A stretch of DNA of 64,000 nt from the NCBI GenBank assembly GCA_043101615.1, contig JBICID010000109.1:54086-118085 (forward strand), written 5' to 3'. This DNA comes from JBLHKT01 sp043101615 (GTDB lineage Bacteria; Planctomycetota; Phycisphaerae; Phycisphaerales; UBA1924). The translations under genes and the position numbers were made by a program. Positions 34,454-43,055 of this stretch are shown in pieces. Within the stretch, counting starts at the first letter, position 1. The number at the start of each line of letters is the position of its first letter. The notes under the pieces were generated by a model. The model was given only the letters and a program-made list of their open reading frames with translations, made no database searches and was not told the origin of the DNA.

Positions 34454-36454
34454 TCAGATCGCCGCGACGGGCTCGCGGTTCGGGGCGTCGGCCTTGAGCT
34501 CCGCCAGTCGCTGGGTGTACCGGATGCACACCACGACGAACGTCGCGTGGCTCCAGGTGAGCGGGCTGACCGAGATCGGCTTGCCAGTGTGCGGGTCGTA
34601 CTGCTCCGCGAGGACGCCCGAGGCGCGGGCCCGGTCCACGCACCACTCCAGGTCCGCCAGCGCGTCCTCGAGGTCCGACACGTTGGAGGCCCGCTCGATC
34701 CGCCACCACGCCTGCCACAGGGTGCAGATGATCCAGGGGTTGCCCGGGATGTTCTGCGTGTTGACGGTCTCGACCTGGTGGTAGTAGTCGCGCTCGTAGC
34801 GTGCGCACCCGCCCACGTCGGTCTTGCACCACAGGCGGTCGCGGAGCCCGGTCATCTCGGTCTCGATGAAGGGGTCGGTGGGGGCGTAGGCCCCGAAGGC
34901 CCACAGCGCGAAGTTCGCCGAGTCGCGCGTCATGTCGAGCCGGTAGCTGCCGTCCTCCTGCGGCGTGGCCATGCGGGCGAAGGCACGCTGCTCGGGGTGC
35001 CAGAAGTGTCGGGTCAGCGCCCCCTTCATCCGCTCGGCCCCCTCGCGGAAGGCCGCGGCCCGGTCCAGCTCGCCGAAGTCCTGGGCGAAGGCGCTGGCGG
35101 CCCGCAGGGCCCCGATGGTCGAGGCCACGGTGAACACGTGCACGCCCCGACGCTCCTCCCACAGGTCCCACGAGGGCTGGGGCAGGCCGTTGTGGTCGCG
35201 GTAGGACAGCATCCACTCCGCGGGGCGTGCGATCAGGCGTGTGTACAGCGGCTTGACGAACTCGACGTCCCGGAAGACGTTGAAGTGCTGTCGCAGGGCC
35301 CACACCGTCAGGGCGGTCTCGTCCTGCTGGATGGGCAGCACGCGTTTGCCGTCGATGGTCCACGGGTGCCACGAGCTGGCGAGGCGCCCGTCGGGCGTGT
35401 ACTTGTGCAGGAAGTAGCCCGAGTCCTCGATGCACCGGGCCGCGTACCGGAAGAAGGAGCGTGACAGCTCGCTCTGCCCGGCCAGGATCAGGGCGTGGGC
35501 CACCAGCGCCCCGTCGCGCATCCAGCAGTACGAGTAGTGGTCGCCCGCGAAGTGGGTGATGTCCGAGTCGTTGGCCGCGATGATCGCCCCGCCGTTGTCG
35601 ATCTGTGTCCTCAGGACGAGCTGCGAGCGGTAGTACAGGCTCACGATCCGCTCGGGCAGGGCGGAGACGTCGATGGGCTCCTTGCGGCACCACAACCGCC
35701 AGTACGACTCGGTCCTGTTGATCAGCCGGTCCGGCCCGCGCTCCCAGATCCGCTCGTTGATCTCCTTGACCTCGGAGTAGGAGTGCCCGCAGGCGAGCCA
35801 GTGGGTGATGGAGGCCTCGCCGAACGCCGGCACCCGCAGCCCGTAGCCCACCGTGGCGTCGACCGAGCCCTGCGAGATGGCGTTGCGTCCGAGCACGCCG
35901 TCCTCGGCGTCGCGCCAGGTTCCCTCGGCGTCGCCGATGCGCTTGGCCCCGATGGCCCACTGCTCGATCCCGATGGTGTGCCGGTCCGAGCCGTTGAGCA
36001 GGAAGTACGAGTCGTCCTTGTACAGCACCACCGCCCCGGTCTCGGGGTCGTAGTTGGCGGTGTCGCCCACGGGCGAGCCGTTGATGGAGAAGTCGCAGTG
36101 GAAGAACAGGCGGACGTCGCGCGACTGGCCCGACAGGTCGCGCACTGTGCACCGCCGGAAGTAGACCGGCTCGTGGAAGTCCACGCAGTCCGACGAGTGG
36201 ATCTCGAGCCCCAGCCCCTCGTGCACCAGGCGGACGTCGGTGGAGAGCGTGTCGTCGCGGTACTTGAGCTCACGCCGCCACCCGCTGTCGTCGATCCACG
36301 CGAACTCACCGTCCGCCCAGACCCCGAACCGCTGCACGTGCCCGTCGGTGTGGTTGTGGCGCCCGACGCGCGGGTAGTAGACGTCACGCACCCGGTACAG
36401 GTGGTCGAACGTGATCAGCAGGTCGCCGTTCCCGACGGGGATATCGCGTGGCAT
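34454..36454 (-). CDS. Glycoside hydrolase family 15 protein (glucoamylase/trehalase-like)
   Basis: A 666-residue cytoplasmic glucosidase-like enzyme. The N-terminal ~250 residues form the beta-sandwich domain typical of bacterial GH15 (GNGDLLITFDHLYRVRDVYYP start). The rest is an (alpha/alpha)6 barrel. Signature segments are THFAGDHYSYCWMRDGALVA, the probable general acid in PQPSWDLWEER, and the probable base in VLAEQYDPHTGKP, followed by SPLTWSHA. GH15 enzymes release glucose from alpha-glucans or trehalose-type substrates. No signal peptide is present, so an internal substrate such as glycogen or trehalose is likely; specificity is open. Stands alone, leftwards. Confidence 0.92.
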   Translation of the reverse strand: MPRDIPVGNGDLLITFDHLYRVRDVYYPRVGRHNHTDGHVQRFGVWADGEFAWIDDSGWRRELKYRDDTLSTDVRLVHEGLGLEIHSSDCVDFHEPVYFRRCTVRDLSGQSRDVRLFFHCDFSINGSPVGDTANYDPETGAVVLYKDDSYFLLNGSDRHTIGIEQWAIGAKRIGDAEGTWRDAEDGVLGRNAISQGSVDATVGYGLRVPAFGEASITHWLACGHSYSEVKEINERIWERGPDRLINRTESYWRLWCRKEPIDVSALPERIVSLYYRSQLVLRTQIDNGGAIIAANDSDITHFAGDHYSYCWMRDGALVAHALILAGQSELSRSFFRYAARCIEDSGYFLHKYTPDGRLASSWHPWTIDGKRVLPIQQDETALTVWALRQHFNVFRDVEFVKPLYTRLIARPAEWMLSYRDHNGLPQPSWDLWEERRGVHVFTVASTIGALRAASAFAQDFGELDRAAAFREGAERMKGALTRHFWHPEQRAFARMATPQEDGSYRLDMTRDSANFALWAFGAYAPTDPFIETEMTGLRDRLWCKTDVGGCARYERDYYHQVETVNTQNIPGNPWIICTLWQAWWRIERASNVSDLEDALADLEWCVDRARASGVLAEQYDPHTGKPISVSPLTWSHATFVVVCIRYTQRLAELKADAPNREPVAAI

Positions 36455-36585
36455 CGCAGGTCCTTCTTCGGGCCACTCGAAGGGCCGGAGTCCCTATCGG
36501 CACGACCCGGCCCGGGTTCATCACAGACCCCGAAAAGGGTAGGGCCCGACCCGGGGCCGCCGGGGCCGCGGGGCGACCGGGCCCG

Positions 36586-36921
36586 TCAGAGCACGCCCTC
36601 GCCCAGCGACGGCTCGCCGGCGCCGGGGTGCTCGTCCCGGTCTGCCTGCCCGATGATGAACGATGTCGCGGCGTTCAGGCGCGATCGCAGGTCGCCGATG
36701 AAGCTGATCCGCACGCCGAAGTTCTCCCCGACCTTCACCGCCGAGCCCTGCCCGATCGCCTTGTTGGCCACCAGCAACGTCAGGTCCTCCTCGACCTTCA
36801 TGGGCAGCTCGATGATCATGCCGGGCGTCAGGCCCGTCACCTCGCGCATCGACATGCGACGCTCCCCGAGCTGGACGATGATCGGGACCTCCATGCGCCG
36901 GATCGTGCTCGTGCTGGCCAT
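36586..36921 (-). CDS. Orphan FliN/SpoA-domain protein
   Basis: A 111-residue protein that is mostly a SpoA (FliN C-terminal) domain: MEVPIIVQLGERRMSMREV, GMIIELPMKVEEDLTLLVAN and GSAVKVGENFGVRISFIGDL follow the FliN pattern. FliN forms the flagellar switch ring or, as SctQ-type, the sorting platform of type III secretion. The N-terminal part of FliN is nearly absent. Ribosome-binding site GGAGG precedes the ATG at 36921. No other flagellar or type III gene is in the window; its direct upstream neighbour is fabF. It may act with a flagellar system elsewhere in the genome. Confidence 0.85.
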   Translation of the reverse strand: MASTSTIRRMEVPIIVQLGERRMSMREVTGLTPGMIIELPMKVEEDLTLLVANKAIGQGSAVKVGENFGVRISFIGDLRSRLNAATSFIIGQADRDEHPGAGEPSLGEGVL

Positions 36922-37073
36922 GCGCGCCTCCTGCGCGGTTCGGGGTCCGGGAACGGGCCGTGCACGGCGTGCGCACAACCGCCCGCACCGCAACCGCAAA
37001 CGGCGTGCCGACCGACGGGCCCACCGGTGGCGGGAGTCACCACCCGTGCTCCGAATGTGGGGGGTGGGGGGGG

Positions 37074-38378
37074 TTAGCCCTCGTATCGCCCGACGATGAG
37101 CGTCACGTTGTGCCCGCCGAAGCCGAACGTGTTGTTCATCGCCCAGCGGACATCGCGTTCCTCGGCCTGGTTGGGCACGAAGTTGAGGTCGAACGGCTCG
37201 ACCGAGCCGTCGTCCTTGCGCGACCCGGGCGTCTGCAGATTGATGGTGGGGGGCAGGATGCCCTCCCGGACCGCCCGCAGGCAGGCGACCATCTCGACCG
37301 CCCCGGAGGCACCCAGGGCGTGCCCGTGCACGGACTTGGTCGAGCTCATCCGCAGCGTGCCGCCCCTGGACTTGAGGGCGTGGTCGCCGAACACGTGGAT
37401 CGCGGCGGCGACCTCGGTGGCGTCCCCGATCGGGGTGGAAGTGCCGTGCGCGTTGACGTAGCCTATGTCCGCGGCGTTGAGGCCGGCGTCTCGCATGGCC
37501 CCGGTCATGGAGCGCGAGGCCCCCAGGCCCTGCGGGTCGGTGCCGGTGATGTGGTAGGCGTCGCAGGAGTTGCCGAATCCGACGAGCTCGCCCAGGATCT
37601 CGGCCCCACGGGCCCTGGCGTGCTCCTCGCTCTCGAGGACGTAGACACCGGCGCCCTCGGAGAGGATGAAGCCGTCGCGGTCGGCGTCGAACGGGCGGCA
37701 GGCCTTGGTGGGCTCGTCGTTGCGGGTGGACAGCGCCTTCATGGTCATGAAGGCACCCACGCACAGGGGGGTGCAGGCGGCCTCGGCGCCGCCGGCGATC
37801 ATCACGTCGGCCAGGCCCCGGCGGATGTAGCCCATCGCGTCGCCGATGGCGTGCCCGGACGAGGCGCAGGCGGTGGCGTGGGCCGAGGCGGGGCCCTGCA
37901 GGTTGTGGCGGATGGAGAGGTTGCCGGCCACCGCGTTGACCATGAGGCGGGGGACGGTGAACGGGTTGATGCGTCCGGGGCCCTTCTCACGCAGGGTGAT
38001 GACGTTCTGCTCGATGGTGGCGATGCCGCCCACCCCCGAGCCGATCACCACGCCCCGGCGGGAGGCGTCGCCGGTGGTGAGGTCGATGCCGGACTGTGCG
38101 ATGGCCTCCTCGGCGGCGTACATGCCCAGCTGGGTGCACCGGTCGAGGCGTTTGAGCTCGCGCGCGTCGAGGCGGTCGCCGGGGTCCCACCCGTTGATGG
38201 AACCGGCGATCTCGACCTTCCAGCCCTCGTACTGGCTGAACTCGGGGTCGTCGATGTGGGTGATGCCGCTGCGACCGTCGCGCATGCCGGCCCAGGTCTC
38301 GGGCTCGGTATGGCCGAGGTTGGTCAGGGCACCGACGCCCGTGATGACGACGCGATGAGGCTTCGTGGGAGTGCTCAT
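37074..38378 (-). CDS. fabF: Beta-ketoacyl-ACP synthase II
   Basis: A 434-residue condensing enzyme of fatty-acid elongation, joining malonyl-ACP to acyl-ACP. The catalytic triad is complete: Cys171 in ATACASSGHAIGD, His311 in VNAHGTSTPIGD and His353 in TKSVHGHALGASG. Length and the NTFGFGGHN C-terminal motif are normal for FabF. It lies 38 bases after acpP in the same direction, the usual acpP-fabF pair. Confidence 0.97.
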   Translation of the reverse strand: MSTPTKPHRVVITGVGALTNLGHTEPETWAGMRDGRSGITHIDDPEFSQYEGWKVEIAGSINGWDPGDRLDARELKRLDRCTQLGMYAAEEAIAQSGIDLTTGDASRRGVVIGSGVGGIATIEQNVITLREKGPGRINPFTVPRLMVNAVAGNLSIRHNLQGPASAHATACASSGHAIGDAMGYIRRGLADVMIAGGAEAACTPLCVGAFMTMKALSTRNDEPTKACRPFDADRDGFILSEGAGVYVLESEEHARARGAEILGELVGFGNSCDAYHITGTDPQGLGASRSMTGAMRDAGLNAADIGYVNAHGTSTPIGDATEVAAAIHVFGDHALKSRGGTLRMSSTKSVHGHALGASGAVEMVACLRAVREGILPPTINLQTPGSRKDDGSVEPFDLNFVPNQAEERDVRWAMNNTFGFGGHNVTLIVGRYEG

Positions 38379-38416
38379 GACGTGCAGAGCTTTCGCCGGG
38401 AGGGGCCCGGACGGGC

Positions 38417-38665
38417 TCAGTCGACGCCCTGGGCGTTCTTGATGAAGTCGATGGCGAGGCCGACCGTGGTGATCTTCTCGGCCTGATCGTCCGGGATGGA
38501 CGTCTCGAACTCGTCCTCGAACTCCATCACCAGCTCGACGGTGTCCAGGCTGTCCGCGTTCAGGTCGTCCACGAAGGACGTGTCGCGCGTGATCTTGGAC
38601 TTGTCGGCGCCGAGCTGCTCGGCCACGATGTCAATGACCTTGGTTTCGATTTCTTGTTCGGTCAC
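38417..38665 (-). CDS. acpP: Acyl carrier protein
   Basis: An 82-residue acidic four-helix protein that carries growing acyl chains on a phosphopantetheine arm. The attachment serine is Ser39 in LNADSLDTVELVMEFE. Followed directly by fabF. Length and sequence are typical. Confidence 0.97.
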   Translation of the reverse strand: MTEQEIETKVIDIVAEQLGADKSKITRDTSFVDDLNADSLDTVELVMEFEDEFETSIPDDQAEKITTVGLAIDFIKNAQGVD

Positions 38666-39035
38666 GTGTTTGTCTCCAGCGAGGCCACTTCCGGTGCTCG
38701 CCCCCAGGCCGTGGTCCGCCTGCGGGTTCCTGCACGGGCAGCGGTGCGTACCGCGACCCGTTCGGGCGGGCGTCCTGCCCGCGCCAAGGCGGCGATTCTA
38801 CCCACGCGCCCTTCGCGTGGCAGCATAGCACCCACTCCGGGGTTCTGTTCCCGGACGATCGGGCGGGGGCGCGATCCGGTCGCACCGGCGACGGGCCCGG
38901 AGTCCTCTCGGAATCGGGTGCATCGCGTGGATCGCGCCCGGGCGAGCCCCGATCAGACCATCGCCTCACCGGTGCCAAGGGCGGCAAAGGGCCACCCTGA
39001 ACAGGCGGGGTCCGCCAGGGTCGGGAGATGTTCAG
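38666..39035. other. 370-base intergenic region between acpP and a divergent gene
   Basis: No gene is supported; in particular rpmF, often next to acpP, is not here. It must hold the acpP-fabF promoter and that of the rightward gene at 39036. A perfect hairpin, CCACGCG-CCCTT-CGCGTGG (38802-38820), lies in the acpP leader side about 140 bases upstream of the start. It has no T-run, so it could be an attenuating structure or chance. Confidence 0.45.
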
Positions 39036-39842
39036 ATGAGTGCCATGCCCTTTGAGCCAGAAGCCTTCGCCGAGCAGGTCGCCCAACTCATCCGGCGCAT
39101 GCAGCCGGGCTACCGCATCGACCTGACCAGCCCCAAGGAGCTGCTCGTCAACGGGCGTCGGCTCGACCTCGAGAACCTCTTCCGCATGGTCGCCCACGAG
39201 CCGGACCGGGGCTCGGACATCGTGGAGCACTTCCTCGACCAGCTCTTCAGCGGCGAGGCCCTGGACATGGCCGACCTGCCCTTCGAGATCGCCCGGACCA
39301 AGATCATGCCCCGGGTGCAGCCCGAGTCGATCTTCGACCACCTCTCACGCGAGCTCGTCGCCCACGTCCCCTTCGTCAACAACACCGTGATCGTCTTCGT
39401 GCTCGACCTCCCGCAGATGACCGTGAGCCTGACCACCGAGCAGGTCCGGCGCTGGGACATCGGGATGGACGACCTGGACCGGATCGCGCGCGAGAACCTC
39501 GCCTCGTATTCCCCGGACCTGGAGCTGCAGGTCATCGAGAGCAAGGAGGGCGGGCGCGCGGTCATCGTGGCGGAGCAGGACGGCTACGACGCCGCCCGCC
39601 TGCTGCTGACCGACCTGCACGAGAACCTCAGCGCCCAGCTCGGGCGCGACTTCTACGTCGCCACCCCCGCCCGGGACATGTTCATCGCGATGTCCGTCGG
39701 GCCCAAGGTCTTCCTGGACCGGCTCACCGAGCGGGTCGAGGAGGACTTCGAGCGACTGCCCTACCCGATCACGCCCGACCTGTTCCTGGTGACCATGGAC
39801 GGCGTCGCGGGCACCAGCGGCGTGTGGAAGAGCGCGGCCTGA
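39036..39842 (+). CDS. DUF1444 (YtpQ-like) family protein
   Basis: A 268-residue soluble protein resembling the DUF1444/YtpQ group, whose biochemical role is unknown. Supporting pieces are the central DHLSRELVAHVPFVNNTVIV and the region with ATPARDMFIAMSVGPKVFLD near the C-terminus. No signal or membrane segment. The ATG at 39036 is preceded by GGAG. It is followed after 33 bases by a glutamine amidotransferase gene and then another unknown, a likely three-gene transcript. Confidence 0.6.
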   Translation: MSAMPFEPEAFAEQVAQLIRRMQPGYRIDLTSPKELLVNGRRLDLENLFRMVAHEPDRGSDIVEHFLDQLFSGEALDMADLPFEIARTKIMPRVQPESIFDHLSRELVAHVPFVNNTVIVFVLDLPQMTVSLTTEQVRRWDIGMDDLDRIARENLASYSPDLELQVIESKEGGRAVIVAEQDGYDAARLLLTDLHENLSAQLGRDFYVATPARDMFIAMSVGPKVFLDRLTERVEEDFERLPYPITPDLFLVTMDGVAGTSGVWKSAA

Positions 39843-39875
39843 CCGCCGCGCCCGGCGGACTACCATCCGCCCGGC

Positions 39876-40568
39876 ATGATCCTGCTCATCGACAACTACG
39901 ACAGCTTCACCTGGAACCTGGTCCAGCGACTGGGCGAGCTCGACCGCTCGCTGGTCCCCGGGCGGGACCTGCGAGTGGTGCGCAACGACGAGATCACCCC
40001 CGACGAGGCCGCGTCCTCGGACGCGGGCGGGCTCCCGTCGCACGTGATCATCTCGCCGGGCCCGTGCACGCCAAGGGAGGCGGGGCGGTCCCCGGACATC
40101 ATCGAGGGGCTCGCCGGGCGGGTGCCCATCCTGGGGGTGTGCCTGGGGCACCAGTGCATGGCCGAGCAATGGGGGATGATCGTGCACCGGCACCCGATCA
40201 TCATGCACGGCAAGACCAGCGCCGTGCACCACGACGGGAGGGGCGTGTTCGAGGGATTGAGCGTTCCGTTCGAGGCGACCCGCTACCACTCCCTGGCGGT
40301 CAAGAACGAGACGGTGCCGCCCCGGCCCGCCCCGGGCGAGGACGGCTGGGAGGTGAGCGCCTGGACCGAGGAGGCGGACGGCTCGCGGGTCGTGATGGGG
40401 CTGCGCCGCGTGTGGGCCGACCCGGCGCGGCAGCCCCTGGAGGGGGTGCAGTTCCACCCCGAGAGTTTCCTGACAACCGAGGGGCCCCGCCTGCTGTGGA
40501 ACTTCCTTCGGATGGGCCCGGGCGGTCGCGACGTGCCCGCGCCCGTGCTGGAGGCGGCGCCGGGCTGA
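39876..40568 (+). CDS. Anthranilate/aminodeoxychorismate synthase glutaminase subunit
   Basis: A 230-residue class I glutamine amidotransferase (TrpG/PabA type) that supplies ammonia for tryptophan or folate precursor synthesis from chorismate. The triad is visible: Cys89 in GVCLGHQC, His194 and Glu196 in VQFHPESF. The N-terminus LLIDNYDSFTWNL is the family signature. The chorismate-binding partner (TrpE or PabB) is not in the window, so TrpG, PabA or a dual-use subunit cannot be separated. Confidence 0.92.
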   Translation: MILLIDNYDSFTWNLVQRLGELDRSLVPGRDLRVVRNDEITPDEAASSDAGGLPSHVIISPGPCTPREAGRSPDIIEGLAGRVPILGVCLGHQCMAEQWGMIVHRHPIIMHGKTSAVHHDGRGVFEGLSVPFEATRYHSLAVKNETVPPRPAPGEDGWEVSAWTEEADGSRVVMGLRRVWADPARQPLEGVQFHPESFLTTEGPRLLWNFLRMGPGGRDVPAPVLEAAPG

Positions 40569-40621
40569 GCGCGCCCCCCGGGCGCCGTTCACGCTCGCGC
40601 CGGGCTCGCCTAGGATGGCGC

Positions 40622-41083
40622 ATGCTTGACCCCGCGCCCACCACCAAGGTCGATCCGGAACTGATGCGAGCACGCCTCGAGGACGTCGTGGAGGCCACCG
40701 CCACCACGCCGGCGTACCTCGTCTTCGGCGTGGACAACTCCGACTACCGCCTCCACCTCGAGCCCTCCGGCGGGAAGCTGCCCGACGGCATCTCCGAGCG
40801 GATCGGCCAGCGCCTGGTCGGCACGGTGCGTGCCAGCGCCAAGCGGATCGACGTGGTGCGGTCGGGCGGGAAGTTCATCGACCCGGTCTTCGGTCGCCCG
40901 CGCCGCGTCCAGGGGCGCATCATCGCCTCGAACCCGTCCGGCGGGACGGTGACGATCTCGTCGGCGGTGCCGGTGGTGTGCAAGGTGACCGCCCCGGGCC
41001 AGAAGGCGGGCGATTTCGAGCTGATGAGCTTCGTGGCCTGCCAGGTGCAGCGCGGGGCGACCTTCGAGCTCAAGAAGGCCTGA
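40622..41083 (+). CDS. Conserved-looking protein of unknown function
   Basis: Not recognised. A 153-residue soluble protein with alternating strands, notably YLVFGVDNSDYRLHLEPSGG at about 32-51 and GRIIASNPSGGTVTI at about 101-115. No signal peptide, membrane segment or catalytic motif. Start ATG at 40622. Third in a rightward run after the DUF1444 and amidotransferase genes, 53 bases from the latter. Confidence 0.65.
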   Translation: MLDPAPTTKVDPELMRARLEDVVEATATTPAYLVFGVDNSDYRLHLEPSGGKLPDGISERIGQRLVGTVRASAKRIDVVRSGGKFIDPVFGRPRRVQGRIIASNPSGGTVTISSAVPVVCKVTAPGQKAGDFELMSFVACQVQRGATFELKKA

Positions 41084-41169
41084 CGACTCCCCGACCGGCT
41101 GGCGCGTATCCAGGGGGGGCTACCGGAGGGTCGGGAGCGTGCGTGGATCGGGGTGTTACGGGTCGGGTG

Positions 41170-41871
41170 TTACTGGGATGCGACGGACTGGGATGCGACG
41201 GCGCGGACGTAGTACCCGCTGAACAGGTCCTCGCGGACCTCCAGCGCTCCCCAGGGCACGTCGATGGTGCCGACGCCGTCCTCGTTCACGGCGACGGGCT
41301 TGGGCTCCTCGGTCTGGCCGGGGGCGTAGTACTTCAGCCCGTCCAGGCTGGAGACCGTGGTGCCCGAGCGGTGGGCCCCGGGCAGCTCGATGGCCTTGGA
41401 GCCGGAGCTGATGAGCTCGCCGAAGGCGCTGCGCCGGACCGAGCCCCGGGGCGACTCGGTGCGGCTGGGCCTGGGCTCGATGAGCACCACGACCGGGTTG
41501 ACGCAGACGATGGTGACGGTGTTCTCGAACTCGTACAGATTGCGATGCTCGGAGCCGGAGACCCGGACGGGCTCGCGCCCGAGCTCGCGGTCGACCTTGC
41601 GGGCCACCCAGAACGGGTCGATGAACCGCTCGCCGCCGGCCCACGACCAGGAGGCGTCGAAGGCGGTCTGGTTGAAGTCGAAGCGGGGCTCGTCGCTGGT
41701 GAGCTGGGCCCGCTCGCCCGGGCCGGCCCAGGGCTGGTCGGACATCTGCGGGATCATGCCCTTTACGTCCGACGCCAGATCCGCGGGGGTCGGCGAGACG
41801 GACTTGCACCCCGTCATCGCCGCGGCGACGAGCGCGAGTGCGGCAGCCGGCATGGACGTCACGCGAGCCAT
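41170..41871 (-). CDS. Lipoprotein of unknown function
   Basis: A 233-residue protein with a lipoprotein signal ending in the lipobox AAMTGCKS (lipidated Cys near residue 22). No known domain. A strand-rich centre contains LYEFENTVTIVCVNPVVVLI. The C-terminus ends in a duplicated pentapeptide SVASQSVASQ, encoded by a 15-base tandem repeat. ATG at 41871 is preferred; ATG at 41853 would also keep the signal. It is separated from the oligopeptide permease gene by a terminator, so it has its own promoter in 41872-41919. Confidence 0.75.
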   Translation of the reverse strand: MARVTSMPAAALALVAAAMTGCKSVSPTPADLASDVKGMIPQMSDQPWAGPGERAQLTSDEPRFDFNQTAFDASWSWAGGERFIDPFWVARKVDRELGREPVRVSGSEHRNLYEFENTVTIVCVNPVVVLIEPRPSRTESPRGSVRRSAFGELISSGSKAIELPGAHRSGTTVSSLDGLKYYAPGQTEEPKPVAVNEDGVGTIDVPWGALEVREDLFSGYYVRAVASQSVASQ

Positions 41872-41919
41872 TGTTGTTAGTCTACGCAAACGAGTCCCCT
41901 CAATCACGACGTGCCACGG

Positions 41920-41945
41920 AAAAAAAGCCTTCTTTGCGGGCTTTT
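41920..41945 (-). terminator. Rho-independent terminator of the oppA-oppB-like operon
   Basis: AAAAGCC (41923-41929) pairs with GGCTTTT (41939-41945). On the minus strand the hairpin runs into seven Ts (complement of 41920-41926). It lies about 100 bases after the permease stop and shows that the transporter operon ends after its first permease. Confidence 0.75.
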
Positions 41946-42047
41946 CAAGCGTGCCATCGGCCGCGTGGTGGGGACGGGTTCAGCGAATCTGCGATTCGGG
42001 GTTATGGGGCGTGGGTTTGTGCCGGCTCGGGGTCCGACGCGGAGCGC

Positions 42048-43055
42048 TCACGCGATCCGCGGGTCCACCCATCGGTAGAGCACGTCCACGGCCAGGTTCA
42101 GCACCACCAGCATGGTCGCGAAGATCAGCACCACGCCCATGATCAGGAACAGGTCCTTGTTCTGCACCGCGTTCACGAAGTGCTGGCCCAGCCCGGGGAC
42201 GCTGAAGACGCGTTCGACCACGAAGGAGCCGGTCATCGCCAGGGCCGTGGCGGGGCCGAGGAAGCTCAGGACCGGCAGGAAGGCGTTCTTGAGTGCGTGG
42301 TCGACCAGGACGCGTGTCTCTGAGACGCCCTTGGCGCGAGCGGTTCGGACGTAGTCGGCCCCGAGGGACTCCTGCAGGCCGATGCGGATCAGGCGGGCGA
42401 TGTAGGCCGCGAAGGGGAGGCTGAGGGTGATCGAGGGGAGCACGAGCGAGCGGAGCGTGCCCCACTCGGCGACCGGGAAGAGCCCCAGGACGAGGCTGAA
42501 GACCAGCAGCAGCACCGTCCCGATGACGAAGTTTGGCAGGCTGATGCCGACGAGGGCGACGGCGAGCGTGAGCAGGTCCGCGGGGCTGTTGGGCTTGAGG
42601 GCGCCGACGAGACCCGCGGCGACGCCGATGAACAGGGCGATGAGGATCGCCGCCCCGCCGAGCGCGACCGAGACGGGCAGGGCGCCCGAGACGATCTCGT
42701 TGACGGTCCAGTCATCGTACTGCAGGCTGGGGCCCAGGTCGAAGACCGGGCGGGAGGCGGGCGCGGTGCCGGCCTCCTCGGCCCGCGTGCGGGCCTCGTC
42801 GAGATCGCCCGAGGCCCAGTCGCGCACCCAGCGGAAGCCGGTGGCGTTGTCGAGGTAGGTGATGTAGAACCGCTCGAAGGAGTCGAGGTTGTACTGTCGC
42901 TTCATCTGCTCCGCGACCTCGGGTGGCGGCTGGCGTCCCTCGGCGTTCTCGAGCGGGTTGCCCGGGACCAGCCACGCCAGCGCCAGGGTGACGGTGTAGA
43001 TCACCAGCAGGATCAGGGGGAGCTGGGCGAGCCGGCTGGCGACGAGCCTGGTCAC
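42048..43055 (-). CDS. Oligopeptide-type ABC transporter permease, OppB/DppB family
   Basis: A 335-residue inner-membrane permease with six membrane segments. The first is at about 9-32; the others cluster after residue 130. The cytoplasmic EAA loop is visible as YVRTARAKGVSETRVLVDHAL. Compared with OppB/DppB, the first periplasmic loop is enlarged by roughly 35 residues (NATGFRWVRDWASGDLDEA and following) before the FDLGPSLQYDDWTV block. Start is GTG at 43055, overlapping the stop of the binding-protein gene by four bases, so translation is coupled. The second permease and both ATPases of such systems are absent from the window. Confidence 0.9.
   Translation of the reverse strand: MTRLVASRLAQLPLILLVIYTVTLALAWLVPGNPLENAEGRQPPPEVAEQMKRQYNLDSFERFYITYLDNATGFRWVRDWASGDLDEARTRAEEAGTAPASRPVFDLGPSLQYDDWTVNEIVSGALPVSVALGGAAILIALFIGVAAGLVGALKPNSPADLLTLAVALVGISLPNFVIGTVLLLVFSLVLGLFPVAEWGTLRSLVLPSITLSLPFAAYIARLIRIGLQESLGADYVRTARAKGVSETRVLVDHALKNAFLPVLSFLGPATALAMTGSFVVERVFSVPGLGQHFVNAVQNKDLFLIMGVVLIFATMLVVLNLAVDVLYRWVDPRIA

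Noticed and set aside
38666..39035. Missing rpmF or other small gene next to acpP
   Set aside because: Neither strand gives a frame resembling ribosomal protein L32 or another short conserved protein.
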